Origin: Faecalicatena orotica
GTDB lineage: Bacteria > Bacillota > Clostridia > Lachnospirales > Lachnospiraceae
Reading direction: 5' to 3'
DNA: 64,000 nt
Assembly (NCBI RefSeq): GCF_003149245.1
Contig: NZ_QGDL01000020.1
Span: forward strand, 31,234 to 95,233
The translations under genes were made by a program, and so were the position numbers. Shown here piece after piece: positions 48,873 to 58,871 of this stretch; positions within the stretch are counted from its first letter, which is position 1, and every line of letters begins with the position of its first letter. The notes beneath the pieces were generated by a model. The model was not told the origin of the DNA. It searched no databases and worked only from the letters and a program-made list of their open reading frames with translations.

Positions 48873-50294
48873 GTGATACATCAGTACCAGAATAATGGAT
48901 ATAACATTGTCCTCGATGTGAACAGTGGTTCTGTGCACGTGGTGGACAAGATTGCATATGACGTGATCGGCTGTCTGGAGGGTATGAATCCCCTTCATAC
49001 CCCGGAAACTTTACGCAGTGATGAGACCCGGGAGTATCTCTGCGGGAATCTGGAAGATACCTATGCCAGAGAAGAACTTTGTGAAGTGCTGGAGGCCGTG
49101 GCTGAACTTGCAGAGGCAGGACAGCTTTTTGCAAGAGATATATATGAAGACTATATAGGGGAAGTGAAGCAGAGGAAGACCGTTGTTAAGGCTCTTTGTC
49201 TGCATATTGCGCATGACTGTAATCTGGCATGTAAGTACTGCTTTGCGGAAGAAGGGGAATACCACGGGAGACGTGCCCTGATGTCATACGAGGTGGGGAA
49301 GAAAGCACTGGATTTCCTGATCGAGAATTCTGGGAACAGGAGGAATCTCGAAGTCGACTTCTTCGGCGGGGAGCCGCTGATGAACTGGCAGGTTGTGAAA
49401 GACCTGGTGGCTTATGGGCGGGAGCAGGAAAAGCTGCACAATAAGCATTTCCGTTTTACCGTGACGACTAACGGTGTCCTGTTGAATGATGAGATTCAGG
49501 AGTTCGTGAACCGCGAGATGGACAATGTCGTGCTCAGTCTCGACGGCCGTAAGGAAGTAAATGACAGAATGCGCCCGTTCAGAAACGGAAAAGGCAGTTA
49601 TGACCTGATTGTACCGAAGTTTCAGAAACTGGCGGAGAGCCGGAACCAGGAGAAGTACTATATAAGAGGGACGTTTACAAGGGAGAATCTTGACTTTTCA
49701 AATGATGTCATGCATTTTGCAGAGCTGGGGTTCAAACAGATTTCCATAGAACCGGTAGTCGGAGAGGACACAGACCCATATGCAATCCGGGAAAGTGACC
49801 TGCCGCAGATTTTCCGGGAATATGATATTCTGGCAAAGACTATGGTGGAAAGAGAGCGCAGGGGGGAAGGATTTACATTCTTCCATTTTATGCTGGATTT
49901 AGAAGGCGGTCCGTGTGTCGCAAAGAGACTTTCAGGCTGCGGCTCAGGGACAGAGTATCTGGCTGTTACGCCGTGGGGGGATTTATACCCGTGCCACCAG
50001 TTTGTCGGGGATGAAAAGTTCCTGATGGGAAATGTGGATGACGGAATCGTAAAACCGGAAATCGCGGATGATTTCAGAGGCTGCAGCGTCTATTCCAAAG
50101 AAAAATGCCGGAAGTGTTTTGCCAGATTCTACTGCAGCGGCGGCTGTATGGCAAACTCTTATAAATTCCACAATACGATTCATGATACGTATGATGTGAG
50201 CTGTGAGATGGAACGTAAACGTGTAGAATGTGCGATTATGATAAAGGCTGCATTGGCAGATGAAGAAAGGAATGTGACTCATGAAGAAAAGTAA
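48873..50294 (+). CDS. scfB: SCIFF radical SAM maturase
   Basis: This 473-aa radical SAM/SPASM enzyme installs thioether bonds in ScfA. The CxxxCxxC cluster motif is in DCNLACKYCFAEEG (Cys116, 120, 123). Further on lie VDFFGGEPLMNW and the SPASM cysteines in CVAKRLSGCGSGTEYLAVTP, GDLYPCHQF, KCRKCFARFYCSGGCMANSY and SCEME. The GTG at 48873 (reading MIHQYQNNGYNIVLDVNSG, with GGGGG 8 nt upstream) fits homologue starts; an in-frame ATG at 48852 lacks a ribosome binding site but cannot be excluded. It overlaps secDF by 14 bp. Confidence 0.92.
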   Translation: MIHQYQNNGYNIVLDVNSGSVHVVDKIAYDVIGCLEGMNPLHTPETLRSDETREYLCGNLEDTYAREELCEVLEAVAELAEAGQLFARDIYEDYIGEVKQRKTVVKALCLHIAHDCNLACKYCFAEEGEYHGRRALMSYEVGKKALDFLIENSGNRRNLEVDFFGGEPLMNWQVVKDLVAYGREQEKLHNKHFRFTVTTNGVLLNDEIQEFVNREMDNVVLSLDGRKEVNDRMRPFRNGKGSYDLIVPKFQKLAESRNQEKYYIRGTFTRENLDFSNDVMHFAELGFKQISIEPVVGEDTDPYAIRESDLPQIFREYDILAKTMVERERRGEGFTFFHFMLDLEGGPCVAKRLSGCGSGTEYLAVTPWGDLYPCHQFVGDEKFLMGNVDDGIVKPEIADDFRGCSVYSKEKCRKCFARFYCSGGCMANSYKFHNTIHDTYDVSCEMERKRVECAIMIKAALADEERNVTHEEK

Positions 50295-52518
50295 AGGCAT
50301 TATCAGCCTGATTCTGACTGCCCTGCTGATTGCCCTGTTGGGATTTACAACAGTGGTCGGATTCGGGAAAACAGGTTCAGGTGCCGCAAAGAATATCAAG
50401 CTCGGTCTTGATCTGGAAGGCGGCGTAAGTATTACATATCAGGTCAAAGGGGACACACCGTCCCAGGCAGATATGGATGATACCATTTATAAGCTGCAGA
50501 GACGTGTGGAAGGTTACAGTACAGAGGCTACCGTATATCAGGAGGGCGATGACCGTATCAGCATTGAGATTCCAGGTGTTAAGGATGCCAACAAGATTCT
50601 GGACGAATTAGGACAGCCGGGCTCACTGTATTTTATCAGAGAAAAGGACAGTGACGGCAACGCTAACTATTCACAGGTATCTGCTGGGGAATATAAGCTT
50701 AACAAGACGATCGATGAGCTAAAGGAGGATGGTTCCATCGTTCTCACCGGTACAGATGTTAAGAATGCATCTGCAGCAACAACGCAGGATTCAATGAATA
50801 ACAAAAAGAATATCGTCGAGCTTTCCTTTACAAAAGAAGGAACTGAGAAGTTTGCGGCTGCAACAAAAGAAGCGGCAGGCAAAGAGACGATTGCAATTTA
50901 CTATGATGGAGAACTCGTCAGTGTGCCGAATGTGGAGAATGAAATCCTTGACGGGCAGGCCCAGATCTCAGGAAGTATGGATTTTGAAGCGGCAGAACAG
51001 CTGGCATCCACGATCCGTATCGGTGGACTGAGTCTGGAACTCGAGGAGCTGCGTTCCAATGTTGTTGGTGCACAGCTGGGGCAGGAAGCGATCAGCACCA
51101 GTTTAAAGGCCGGCGCGATCGGACTTGCAATTGTGTTTATTTTCATGTGTTTTGTATACCTGCTTCCGGGATTTGCGGCAAGTATTGCACTGCTTATTTA
51201 TACGGGGCTGATTCTTGTCCTGCTGAATGCATTTGATATTACACTGACACTTCCGGGTATCGCAGGTATTATCCTTGGTATCGGTATGGCGGTGGATGCG
51301 AACGTTATCATTTTCGCCAGAGTCCGTGAGGAACTGTCGGCCGGCAAGAACGTAAGGGCTGCGCTGAATGCAGGTTTCCATAAGGCGATGTCGGCGATTC
51401 TGGACGGAAATATTACAACCCTGATTGCAGCGGCCGTGCTGTGGCTGAAGGGAAGTGGAAGTGTAAAAGGATTCGCACAGACTCTGGCACTTGGTATTGT
51501 GGTTTCCATGTTTACCGCACTGGTGATTACACGTCTGATTGTGTATTCCTTCTATGCAGTGGGAATCCGCAATACAAAGGTTTATGGCCGTGTAAAACCG
51601 GAACGTAAGCCAATAGACTTCCTAAGTAAGAAAAAAATATTCTTTGCAATATCAATTGTAATTGTTCTGGCTGGATTTGTATTTATGGGAATTAACAGCA
51701 GCCAGGGCAAGGGTGCATTAAATTACAGCCTTGAGTTTAAGGGCGGTACCTCAACCAACGTGACCTTTGATAAAGATTACAGTCTGGAGGAGATCGACAA
51801 GAATATCGTGCCTCTGATTGAAGATGCAACAGGGGACAATAATGTGCAGGTTCAGAAAGTAGAAGGAACCAATCAGGTAATCTTCAAGACAAAGACACTT
51901 GAACTTGACAGACGTGAAGCATTTAATAAGGCGATGACAGATGAGTTCAATGTAAATGAGGACGAGATTACAACAGAGAATATCAGTTCAACTGTAAGTT
52001 CGGAGATGAGACAGGATGCCATCGTAGCAGTTCTGATTGCAACAATTTGTATGCTGCTCTATATCTGGTTCAGGTTTAAGGACATCCGCTTTGCAACGAG
52101 TGCCGTGCTGGCGCTGCTGCACGATGTTCTGGTCGTACTTGCATTCTACGTTGTTGCAAGGGTATCAGTAGGTAATACATTTATCGCATGTATGCTGACA
52201 ATCGTAGGTTACTCCATCAATGCCACGATCGTTATCTTTGACCGTATCCGTGAGGAGATGAAGACAAAGAAACGCGGCGAGGAACTCTCAGATCTCGTGA
52301 ACAGATGTATTACACGTACATTGACACGTAGTATTTATACCTCACTGACAACGTTCGTGATGGTTGCAGTATTATATGTTATGGGTGTAAGTTCGATTAA
52401 AGAATTTGCACTGCCGCTGATGGTAGGTATAATCTGCGGGGCATATTCATCCGTATGTATCACAGGCGCACTCTGGTATGTGATGAAAGGCAAGGGACTG
52501 AAACAGGAAAAGAAGTAA
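50281..52518 (+). CDS. secDF: SecD-SecF fusion protein
   Basis: This 745-aa fusion uses proton motive force to help Sec export. The SecD half (residues 1-430) has the motif GLDLEGGVSITYQV, a large periplasmic-type domain, and LPGIAGIILGIGMAVDANVIIFARVREEL. The SecF half (about 450-745) has LEFKGGT and IVGYSINATIVIFDRIREEM. Fused SecDF is usual in many Firmicutes. The start overlaps scfB, so the SCIFF and Sec genes are translationally linked. A strong terminator follows. Confidence 0.95.
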   Translation: MKKSKGIISLILTALLIALLGFTTVVGFGKTGSGAAKNIKLGLDLEGGVSITYQVKGDTPSQADMDDTIYKLQRRVEGYSTEATVYQEGDDRISIEIPGVKDANKILDELGQPGSLYFIREKDSDGNANYSQVSAGEYKLNKTIDELKEDGSIVLTGTDVKNASAATTQDSMNNKKNIVELSFTKEGTEKFAAATKEAAGKETIAIYYDGELVSVPNVENEILDGQAQISGSMDFEAAEQLASTIRIGGLSLELEELRSNVVGAQLGQEAISTSLKAGAIGLAIVFIFMCFVYLLPGFAASIALLIYTGLILVLLNAFDITLTLPGIAGIILGIGMAVDANVIIFARVREELSAGKNVRAALNAGFHKAMSAILDGNITTLIAAAVLWLKGSGSVKGFAQTLALGIVVSMFTALVITRLIVYSFYAVGIRNTKVYGRVKPERKPIDFLSKKKIFFAISIVIVLAGFVFMGINSSQGKGALNYSLEFKGGTSTNVTFDKDYSLEEIDKNIVPLIEDATGDNNVQVQKVEGTNQVIFKTKTLELDRREAFNKAMTDEFNVNEDEITTENISSTVSSEMRQDAIVAVLIATICMLLYIWFRFKDIRFATSAVLALLHDVLVVLAFYVVARVSVGNTFIACMLTIVGYSINATIVIFDRIREEMKTKKRGEELSDLVNRCITRTLTRSIYTSLTTFVMVAVLYVMGVSSIKEFALPLMVGIICGAYSSVCITGALWYVMKGKGLKQEKK

Positions 52519-52533
52519 GAACGTATATGCAGG

Positions 52534-52569
52534 AGGGGGCACCGCCGTGAATTGGCGGTGCCCCCTTTG
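52534..52569 (+). terminator. terminator after secDF
   Basis: AGGGGGCACCGCC / GGCGGTGCCCCCT is a perfect 13-bp stem with a 7-nt loop, then TT. Confidence 0.85.
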
Positions 52570-52629
52570 CAGAATTAGATTACCCCACAGGTATTTCTGA
52601 TAAAATTTTATACACAAGGAGGATAAAGG

Positions 52630-54342
52630 GTGGAAAAATGGTTTGTTTCTATGAAAAAAGCAGATTTTAACCAGATTGCCGAAAAGTACCGGATATCTCC
52701 GATTCTTGCAAGGCTGATCAGGAACCGGGATATGACGTCGGATCAGGAGATTGATTTTTATCTGAATGGCACGATCGCAGACTTATTTGATGGCATGCTT
52801 ATGAAGGATATGGATAAAGCAGTAGAGATTTTGGCGGAGAAAATTCGTGAGGGAGCGCCAATCCGCGTAATTGGCGATTATGATATAGACGGTGTCAACG
52901 CGACATATGTACTTCAGGAGGGGATCGCGAAGCTTGGCGGAGATGTGGATACGGATATTCCGGACCGGATTAAGGATGGTTATGGGCTGAACCGTATGCT
53001 GATCGACCGGGCACTGGATGAGGGGATCGATACCATTATTACTTGTGATAACGGGATCGCTGCATCGGAGGAGATTGCCTATGGGAAGAAGCAGGGGCTC
53101 ACAATCATCGTGACGGATCATCATGAAGTGCCTTATCTGGATGCCGGAAGCGGGCGGGAGTACCTTCTTCCACAGGCAGATGCGGTCATTGACCCGCACC
53201 GTGCAGACTGTGACTATCCGTTTAAGGGACTGTGCGGGGCGGCAGTTGCCTACAAGCTGGTGGAGGCATTATACGAGGTGATGCAGCGCGATGTGGACGA
53301 TGTGGATTACCTGATGCAAAATGTGGCAATTGCGACCGTCGGTGACGTGATGGACCTTGTCGGTGAGAACCGGATTTTTGTAAAGCAGGGTCTGGAAATG
53401 CTGAAACGAACGAATAATCACGGCCTGAAAGCACTGATGGAATGTACGGGTGTGCCCGTGGACCGTCTGTCAGCTTACCATATTGGTTTTGTAATCGGGC
53501 CGTGCATCAACGCAAGCGGCCGTCTGGACACTGCAAAACGGGCACTTGAGCTTTTAAATGCGCCGAACCGCCGTGAAGCGGTCATGCTGGCGGAAGACTT
53601 AAAAGCCCTGAATGACAGCCGCAAGGAGATGACCGAAAAGGGTGTCGAAGAAGCTGTGGAGCAGATCGAAAATACTTCTATGGGTGAGGATAAGGTTCTC
53701 GTTATCTATCTTCCGGACTGCCATGAGAGTATAGCCGGGATTATAGCGGGAAGAATTAAAGAGAGGTATTACAGGCCGACCTTTGTTCTGACGGCAGGTG
53801 AGGAAGGTGTGAAGGGCTCGGGACGTTCCATCGAGGCCTATAATATGTTTGAGGAAATGTGCAAATGCCGAGCCCTGTTTACTAAGTTCGGCGGACATAA
53901 GCTGGCGGCGGGGCTTTCCCTCAAAGAGGAGAATGTAGGGCGGTTCCGGGAGGTGATTAATGAGCTTGCGGACCTGTCTGAGGAGGACATGTTGCCGAAG
54001 GTTTCTATAGACATGCAGCTTCCGCTTCCTTATGTGACGGAAGAACTTGTTTCCGAACTGGAACTTTTAGAACCGTTCGGCAAGGGAAATACGAAACCCG
54101 TGTTCGCAGAAAAAAATCTGAAAGTAATCAGCCCGAAAATTATCGGCAAGAATCAGAATGTTCTAAAGTTCAGGGTACAGGATCAGCGGGGCAATCAGAT
54201 GGAGGCAGTTTATTTCGGTGATGCTGCCGCATGTATGGAGTATATGCGGGGGAAACCGGAGATGTCGTTTACCTTTTATCCGTCAATAAACGAATATATG
54301 GGAAACCGTACGCTTCAGATTACGGTGACCAACTACCAGTAA
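52630..54342 (+). CDS. recJ: single-stranded-DNA exonuclease RecJ (DHH family)
   Basis: This 570-aa protein has DHH motifs I-IV (VIGDYDIDGVNATYVLQEG; CDNGIAA; VTDHHEVPYLD; ATVGDVMDLVGENR), a DHHA1 domain (GRSIEAYNMFEEMCKCRALFTKFGGHKLAAGLSL) and a C-terminal OB-like domain. Known role: 5'-3' ssDNA degradation in recombination and mismatch repair. The start is a GTG at 52630 with AAGGAGG 7 nt upstream; no ATG fits as well. The protein is shorter than the 750-aa Bacillus RecJ but normal for this group. Confidence 0.9.
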   Translation: MEKWFVSMKKADFNQIAEKYRISPILARLIRNRDMTSDQEIDFYLNGTIADLFDGMLMKDMDKAVEILAEKIREGAPIRVIGDYDIDGVNATYVLQEGIAKLGGDVDTDIPDRIKDGYGLNRMLIDRALDEGIDTIITCDNGIAASEEIAYGKKQGLTIIVTDHHEVPYLDAGSGREYLLPQADAVIDPHRADCDYPFKGLCGAAVAYKLVEALYEVMQRDVDDVDYLMQNVAIATVGDVMDLVGENRIFVKQGLEMLKRTNNHGLKALMECTGVPVDRLSAYHIGFVIGPCINASGRLDTAKRALELLNAPNRREAVMLAEDLKALNDSRKEMTEKGVEEAVEQIENTSMGEDKVLVIYLPDCHESIAGIIAGRIKERYYRPTFVLTAGEEGVKGSGRSIEAYNMFEEMCKCRALFTKFGGHKLAAGLSLKEENVGRFREVINELADLSEEDMLPKVSIDMQLPLPYVTEELVSELELLEPFGKGNTKPVFAEKNLKVISPKIIGKNQNVLKFRVQDQRGNQMEAVYFGDAAACMEYMRGKPEMSFTFYPSINEYMGNRTLQITVTNYQ

Positions 54343-54455
54343 GGTCATTTTTTGGCGTTTTTGCGCCATTTTCTGTTTGAAATAGTTTGAAAAAAATAAA
54401 AATGATGGTATACTTAGGAATATGAAACTTACGATGGAAGAAAGGGGGAATTGAT

Positions 54456-56762
54456 ATGGCGGGGACTCCGGAATATGAATTGCTGAATATGAATCTGGAG
54501 ATCGTAGACGGGCATGCCGTAAAAGCGCCCGAAGATTATCAAGACCCTGAACAATTATATCAGGCCTTGATTGCCAGAGTCAGGAAATATCATCCGTCTG
54601 CGGATATTACAATGATTGAGAAAGCATACAGGGTCGGAAATCAGGCACATAACGGTCAGGTGCGCAAGTCTGGCGAACCTTATATTATCCATCCTCTGTG
54701 GGTCGGGATTATTCTGGCGGACCTTGAGATGGATAAGGAGACGATCGTGGCAGGCATGCTGCACGATGCAGTAGAAGATACGGAGATGACTCTCGAAGAC
54801 GTGGCGAAAGAATTCGGAGATGAGGTTGCACTTCTCGTGGATGGTGTCACAAAATTGGGACAGTTGTCCTATTCCCAGGATAAACTGGAGGTTCAGGCGG
54901 AGAATCTGCGGAAGATGTTCCTTGCAATGGCAAAGGATATCCGTGTCATTATCATCAAACTGGCTGACCGGCTCCACAATATGCGGACGCTGGAATTCAT
55001 GGTTGAGGCCAAACAGAAGGAAAAGGCAAGGGAGACGATGGACATTTACGCGCCCATCGCGCAGCGCCTCGGTATCTCCAAGATTAAGACAGAACTGGAC
55101 GATCTGTCATTAAAGTATTATCAGCCCGAAGTATATTATGACCTGGTAAAAGATTTAAATGAGAGGAAGACTGAGCGCGAGGATTTTGTACAGCAGATCG
55201 TGGCGGAAGTTTCTTCACATATGAGGAATTCTCATATTAACGCGAAGGTATACGGACGTGTAAAGCATTTCTTCAGTATCTATAAGAAGATGGTGAACCA
55301 GAATAAGACTCTGGATCAGGTATATGACCTGTTTGCAGTCCGCATCATTGTTGATTCGGTGAAGGACTGCTATGCGGCCCTCGGTGTAATTCATGAGATG
55401 TACACACCGATACCGGGCCGATTTAAAGATTATATTGCCATGCCAAAGGCGAATATGTACCAGTCCCTCCACACGACACTGATGGGGCCGTCAGGACAGC
55501 CGTTCGAGATTCAGATCCGCACCGAGGAGATGCACAAGACCGCTGAGTACGGTATTGCGGCACACTGGAAATACAAGGAAAGCGGAGACTCCACGAAGAG
55601 TGTGAAGGCCCAGGAGGAAGAGAAGTTGAGCTGGCTGCGCCAAATTCTGGAGTGGCAGCGTGACATGTCAGACAACCGGGAGTTTTTAAGCCTGCTCAAA
55701 GGTGATTTGGACCTGTTCGCGGAGGATGTATACTGCTTTACCCCAAACGGTGATGTGAAGAACCTGCCGAATGGTTCGACGCCGGTTGATTTTGCATATG
55801 CGATCCACAGTGCGGTAGGTAATAAGATGGTCGGCGCCAGAGTAAACGGAAAGCTGGTGAATATAGACTATAAGATCCAGAATGGTGACAGGATAGAGAT
55901 TCTGACTTCCCAGAATTCCAAGGGCCCGAGCCGGGACTGGCTGAATATCGTTAAGAGCACACAGGCAAAGAATAAGATCAACCAGTGGTTTAAAAAAGAA
56001 TTTAAAGAAGACAATATCGTGCGCGGCAAGGAGTTGATTAATGCCTACTGTAAGGCGAAGACGATTAGTCTGACGAATATCATGAAGCCGAAGTACCAGC
56101 AGATTGTGCAGAAGAAGTACGGTTTCAGAGACTGGGATGCCGTTCTGGCTGCGCTGGGGCACGGCGGGCTGAAGGAAGGCCAGGTTGTGAACCGCCTTGT
56201 AGAAGAGTACGAGAAGGAACACAAGAAGACGATCACGGATGAGACGATTCTGGAGAAGATTTCAGAAGCGAATAATCAGAAAGTCCACATTGCCAAGTCC
56301 AAGAGTGGTATTGTTGTAAAAGGAATCGATGATATGGCGGTACGTTTTTCGAAATGCTGTAATCCGGTTCCGGGAGACGAGATTGTTGGATTTGTCACCC
56401 GCGGGCGCGGAATGTCGATCCATAGGACGGACTGTGTGAATATGCTCCATCTGTCAGAGAAGGAAAGAGAACGCCTGATCGATGCCGAATGGGAAGAGAC
56501 TGCAGAGGCGGAGAGCGGCGGGCAGTATCTGGCCGAGCTGAAGATGTATGCCCATGACAGGCAGGGACTTCTGATGGACATTTCTAAGATCTTTACAGAG
56601 GCGAAATTAGACGTGAAGTCCATGAATATCCGTACCAGTAAGAAAGGCACAGCCACACTGGACATGGGATTCATCGTGCACGGACGGGATGAGCTGAACA
56701 AAGTAATTGAAAAACTGCGCCAGTTAGACGGCGTGATGGATATTGAACGAACGGCAGGTTAA
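54456..56762 (+). CDS. relA: bifunctional (p)ppGpp synthetase/hydrolase
   Basis: This 768-aa Rel protein carries an HD hydrolase domain (PYIIHPLWVGIILADLEM, AGMLHDAVEDTEMTLEDV), a synthetase domain (YDLFAVRIIVDSVKDCYAALGVIHE; PGRFKDYIAMPKANMYQSLHTT), TGS (VYCFTPNGDVKNLPNGSTPVDFAYAIH), a zinc-finger region (RFSKCCNPVPGDEIVGFVTRGRG) and a C-terminal ACT domain (ELKMYAHDRQGLLMDISKIF). Both catalytic domains look intact. Known role: stringent response alarmone turnover. AAAGGGGG lies before the ATG. It is followed within 6 bp by a glyoxalase-like gene. Confidence 0.96.
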   Translation: MAGTPEYELLNMNLEIVDGHAVKAPEDYQDPEQLYQALIARVRKYHPSADITMIEKAYRVGNQAHNGQVRKSGEPYIIHPLWVGIILADLEMDKETIVAGMLHDAVEDTEMTLEDVAKEFGDEVALLVDGVTKLGQLSYSQDKLEVQAENLRKMFLAMAKDIRVIIIKLADRLHNMRTLEFMVEAKQKEKARETMDIYAPIAQRLGISKIKTELDDLSLKYYQPEVYYDLVKDLNERKTEREDFVQQIVAEVSSHMRNSHINAKVYGRVKHFFSIYKKMVNQNKTLDQVYDLFAVRIIVDSVKDCYAALGVIHEMYTPIPGRFKDYIAMPKANMYQSLHTTLMGPSGQPFEIQIRTEEMHKTAEYGIAAHWKYKESGDSTKSVKAQEEEKLSWLRQILEWQRDMSDNREFLSLLKGDLDLFAEDVYCFTPNGDVKNLPNGSTPVDFAYAIHSAVGNKMVGARVNGKLVNIDYKIQNGDRIEILTSQNSKGPSRDWLNIVKSTQAKNKINQWFKKEFKEDNIVRGKELINAYCKAKTISLTNIMKPKYQQIVQKKYGFRDWDAVLAALGHGGLKEGQVVNRLVEEYEKEHKKTITDETILEKISEANNQKVHIAKSKSGIVVKGIDDMAVRFSKCCNPVPGDEIVGFVTRGRGMSIHRTDCVNMLHLSEKERERLIDAEWEETAEAESGGQYLAELKMYAHDRQGLLMDISKIFTEAKLDVKSMNIRTSKKGTATLDMGFIVHGRDELNKVIEKLRQLDGVMDIERTAG

Positions 56763-56768
56763 GTTAAG

Positions 56769-57389
56769 ATGAAGATAGAAAAGTTTGTAATAGGTATCAT
56801 AAGCACGAATTGCTATCTTGTGCAGAATGAAGAAACGAAGGAATGTATCCTGATAGATCCCGCGGTTTTGAGGGCGGAGATTGTGAGCCATATTAAGAAC
56901 CAGGGGCTGAAGCTGACAGCCATTCTGCTGACGCACGGACATTTCGACCACATCATGGGTGTGGACGGATTCCTGGAGGAATTTCCGGTTCCTGTATATG
57001 CGCATGAAAAAGAGGAGGCACTGCTTGGCGATGCTTCGTTGAACTCATCCTCCACATACGGGCGGGCATATACATTTTCGGATGCCATATATGTGAAGGA
57101 TAAGGAGAAGCTGAACGCAGCGGGATTCGATATAGAAGTTATCTATACGCCGGGGCATACCATCGGAGGCTGCTGCTATTATATTCCGGCAGAAGGGGTG
57201 CTGTTTTCGGGGGATACTTTATTCTGTTCCTCCATCGGCAGGTCAGATTTTCCGACAGGGAATGCGGGACAGCTGATCCGTTCCATTCAGGATAGGCTGA
57301 TGTGCCTTCCGGATGAGACAAAGGTATATCCGGGCCATATGGATGAGACGACGATTGCTTTTGAGAAGAAGAACAATCCGTTTCTTTAA
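56769..57389 (+). CDS. metallo-beta-lactamase fold hydrolase (glyoxalase II-like, YqgX type)
   Basis: This 206-aa protein has metal-binding motifs LTHGHFDHIMG, YTPGHTIGGCCYYI, LFSGDTLFCSSIGRSDFP and VYPGHMDETTI, the pattern of glyoxalase II/YqgX-like hydrolases. The substrate is unknown; methylglyoxal thioester detoxification is possible. It starts 6 bp after the relA stop, so it is probably co-transcribed. Confidence 0.9.
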   Translation: MKIEKFVIGIISTNCYLVQNEETKECILIDPAVLRAEIVSHIKNQGLKLTAILLTHGHFDHIMGVDGFLEEFPVPVYAHEKEEALLGDASLNSSSTYGRAYTFSDAIYVKDKEKLNAAGFDIEVIYTPGHTIGGCCYYIPAEGVLFSGDTLFCSSIGRSDFPTGNAGQLIRSIQDRLMCLPDETKVYPGHMDETTIAFEKKNNPFL

Positions 57390-57443
57390 TATAGGGAACC
57401 AGATTGCGAATGAATAGCAGAAAGCGGGATTTTTAAAACTATT

Positions 57444-58871
57444 ATGATTGAAATAAGCAGTAAAGATACACTGTATATGTATAATTTATATCATATCACG
57501 AAGGCCTTTTTCCCGAACACGGAGATCGGGCAAAAGGTGGATGAAGGGCAAGAACCTCTGGTAAAACTAACGTTGGAAGGGGGCTCTTGCTTTTCCATTA
57601 CCGAAGGTGAAATCAACGCCCTTACGGACCGGCAGGAGCGCAAGAAGTTTGTGACCAGACATGTGTATGACTGGCTGTCCAAAGAGACTGGGATACAGCT
57701 TGCGTGGGGTATGCTCACCGGCGTAAGGCCCACGAAGCTCATCATGCAGCAAGTGGAAACAGGAATGCGTGAAAAAGAAATTATTCAGTTTCTGAAAAAA
57801 GAATACGCGGTCAGCGCGAAGAAGGCACAGCTCGGACTGGAGATTGCAAAGAGAGAAAAGGCGCAGCTGGACCTTCTGGACTATGACAATGGGTACAGTC
57901 TGTATGTGGGGATCCCGTTTTGTCCGAGCATCTGTTCCTACTGTTCTTTTAGTTCCTCACCTCTCGAAAAATGGAAAGACCGGATTGACGCTTATATGGA
58001 CGCGCTTTGCAGGGAGATTACGGCAATTGGCAGGGCGGTACAGGGTAAGAAACTGAATACCATTTATATAGGCGGCGGGACTCCGACGACCCTTGAGGCG
58101 GATCAGCTGGAACGGCTGCTTATGCATCTGGGGGACACCTTTTCTTACGGGGAACTGAAGGAGTTTACGGTAGAAGCCGGCAGACCAGACAGTATCACAA
58201 GGGAGAAACTAGAAGTGCTTTCCCAGTATCCGGTAACGCGTATTTCTATCAACCCGCAGACCATGCAGCAGAAAACGCTGGATGAGGTGGGGCGCAGACA
58301 TACTGTTCAGGATGTGAAAGATGTGTTCCATATGGCGAGGAAACTTGGATTTGACAATATTAACATGGACCTGATTGCAGGACTGCCCGGTGAGAATGCA
58401 GGGGATATGCGTGATACCTTAAGACAGATAGAAGCACTGGGGCCAGACAGCCTGACCGTACATGCGCTCGCAATCAAACGGGCTGCCCGTCTAGGACAGG
58501 AACACTGCCGGATTGACCTGCACAGCGAGATTGAACAGATGGTGGAGGACAGCGCCGGGGCGGCAGAGAGGATGGGACTTGTGCCTTATTATCTGTACCG
58601 GCAGAAGAATATTGCGGGAAATTTTGAAAATGTTGGTTACGCAAAGGTTGACAAAGCCGGAATATACAATATACTTATTATGGAAGAAAAACAGACAATC
58701 CTTGCGGCAGGGGCAGGTTCTTCTACAAAGATCGTGCTCCCGGAGAAGGTACAGATGGAGAACGGGAAGAAGAGCAACCTGGTCAGGATTGAGAATGTGA
58801 AAGACATTACGGAATATATCGGCCGTATTGACGAAATGATAGAGCGAAAAGGAGAATGGTTATGGCGTTAA
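57444..58871 (+). CDS. hemZ: coproporphyrinogen III oxidase-like radical SAM protein (HemZ type)
   Basis: This 475-aa protein has a HemZ-type N-terminal extension (to about 150) ahead of a radical SAM core with CxxxCxxC in PFCPSICSYCSFSS. Later blocks are YIGGGTPTTLEADQL, VEAGRPDSITREKLEVL and NINMDLIAGLPGEN. Known relatives are coproporphyrinogen III dehydrogenase-like enzymes, several of which act in other reactions. In Lachnospiraceae it is regularly found upstream of hisS. The ribosome binding site is weak. It overlaps hisS by 10 bp. Confidence 0.88.
   Translation: MIEISSKDTLYMYNLYHITKAFFPNTEIGQKVDEGQEPLVKLTLEGGSCFSITEGEINALTDRQERKKFVTRHVYDWLSKETGIQLAWGMLTGVRPTKLIMQQVETGMREKEIIQFLKKEYAVSAKKAQLGLEIAKREKAQLDLLDYDNGYSLYVGIPFCPSICSYCSFSSSPLEKWKDRIDAYMDALCREITAIGRAVQGKKLNTIYIGGGTPTTLEADQLERLLMHLGDTFSYGELKEFTVEAGRPDSITREKLEVLSQYPVTRISINPQTMQQKTLDEVGRRHTVQDVKDVFHMARKLGFDNINMDLIAGLPGENAGDMRDTLRQIEALGPDSLTVHALAIKRAARLGQEHCRIDLHSEIEQMVEDSAGAAERMGLVPYYLYRQKNIAGNFENVGYAKVDKAGIYNILIMEEKQTILAAGAGSSTKIVLPEKVQMENGKKSNLVRIENVKDITEYIGRIDEMIERKGEWLWR

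Noticed and set aside
54343..54455. Riboswitch or T-box ahead of relA, hisS or aspS
   Set aside because: The gaps are too short and lack the conserved T-box or specifier elements.
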